This document shows, piece after piece, positions 59,811-64,000 of a stretch of 64,000 bases of DNA (positions within the stretch are counted from its first letter, which is position 1; each line of letters begins with the position of its first letter). This DNA comes from Panulirus ornatus (lineage: Eukaryota > Arthropoda > Malacostraca > Decapoda > Palinuridae). The stretch covers positions 20,910,052-20,974,051 of the forward strand of contig NC_092248.1 in NCBI RefSeq assembly GCF_036320965.1. Reading direction: 5' to 3'. The notes below the pieces were generated by a model. That model ran no database searches. It had not been told where the DNA came from and worked only from the letters and a program-made list of their open reading frames with translations. Made by a program: the position numbers and the translations under genes.

Positions 59811-61576
<1,766 letters not shown>

Positions 61577-61613
61577 ATGAGTCCACGGGGAAAAATGAAA
61601 CACGAAAAGTTCC

Positions 61614-61657
61614 CAAGTGCAATTTCGTGAAATAATCATATCATCAGGGGAGACACA
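61614..61657 (-). ncRNA. Hammerhead-ribozyme-like motif, left arm
   Basis: Minus strand: TCTCCC before CTGATGA (61647-61641), a short stem II region, GAAA (61626-61623), TTGCAC, TT and GGGAAC. CTGATGA and GAAA are both intact and GGGA can pair with TCCC as helix I. Stem II is weaker than in the 32.26 kb copy. Confidence 0.45.
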
Positions 61658-61821
61658 AGAGAGAAATATAACAGTCAGTTTATATACATCGAAGAGACGA
61701 AGCTAGGACGTCGTTTGGTAAACATGTGATTGTCTAAAACATGTCCAATCACATGTTTACCAAATGGCGTCCTAGCTTCGTCTCTTCGATGTATATCAAC
61801 TGACTGTTATATTTCTCTCTT

Positions 61822-61873
61822 GTGTCTCCCCTGATAATGTGATTATTACACGAAAGTGCACTTAGGAACTTTT
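61822..61873 (+). ncRNA. Hammerhead-ribozyme-like motif, right arm, mutated core
   Basis: Same arrangement, with GTG/CAC stem II, GAAA (61852-61855) and a palindromic GTGCAC helix III, but the core reads CTGATAA (61831-61837) instead of CTGATGA, so self-cleavage is not expected. Confidence 0.4.
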
Positions 61874-61937
61874 CGTGTTTCATTTTCCCCGTGGACTCAT
61901 AGGAATATCTTGATCACGCGCAAAAATTGTGATCCTT

Positions 61938-64000
<2,063 letters not shown>

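Overview
This window is eukaryotic, very probably from a decapod or other malacostracan crustacean. The evidence is long (TA)n microsatellites roughly every kilobase, APE-type LINEs and Penelope-like elements, extreme minisatellite content, and one split gene whose product looks like a cysteine-rich arthropod ectodomain protein. There are no operons and no rRNA, and no ordinary tRNA gene was recognised.

Layout. 1-950: reverse-transcriptase part of a Penelope-like element (minus). 950-7,000: simple repeats, SINE copies, a palindromic tRNA-derived element, and a non-repetitive stretch (3.2-4.5 kb) with CRE-like sites and one unidentified open frame. 7,000-11,000: two 5'-truncated LINE copies in minus orientation plus a SINE. 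11,100-13,800: unique sequence without a recognised gene. 13,800-32,000: LINE/SINE/(TA)n mosaic containing a tandem segmental duplication of about 5 kb (19.05-23.96 kb and 25.76-30.64 kb), split by a LINE that sits in the junction (TA)n tract. 32,170-32,460: half of a Penelope-type terminal element with a hammerhead-ribozyme-like motif. 32,500-37,160: unique flank. 37,165-51,093: seven phase-compatible minus-strand exons forming the 3' end of one real gene; its 5' exons were not found. 52,200-53,470: 20-bp minisatellite. 54,860-64,000: a second LINE/SINE/(TA)n mosaic with a palindromic Penelope-type element.

Main conclusions. (1) The host gene's exons join in frame at every junction and end in a hydrophobic C-terminus. 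Four splice junctions (acceptors of the 51.0, 48.5 and 46.4 kb exons, donor of the 41.8 kb exon) are themselves the founding unit of a minisatellite, so each repeat carries a copy of a splice site plus some exon sequence. (2) A LINE family (RTE-like by its C-terminal motifs) and a SINE share their 3' tail, and the SINE body also matches the LINE 5' leader; the SINE looks like an internally deleted LINE. (3) LINE, SINE, tRNA-like palindromes and Penelope-type ends nearly all start and stop in (TA)n, which suggests a shared microsatellite niche. Family names come from motif recognition by eye; no database search was run.
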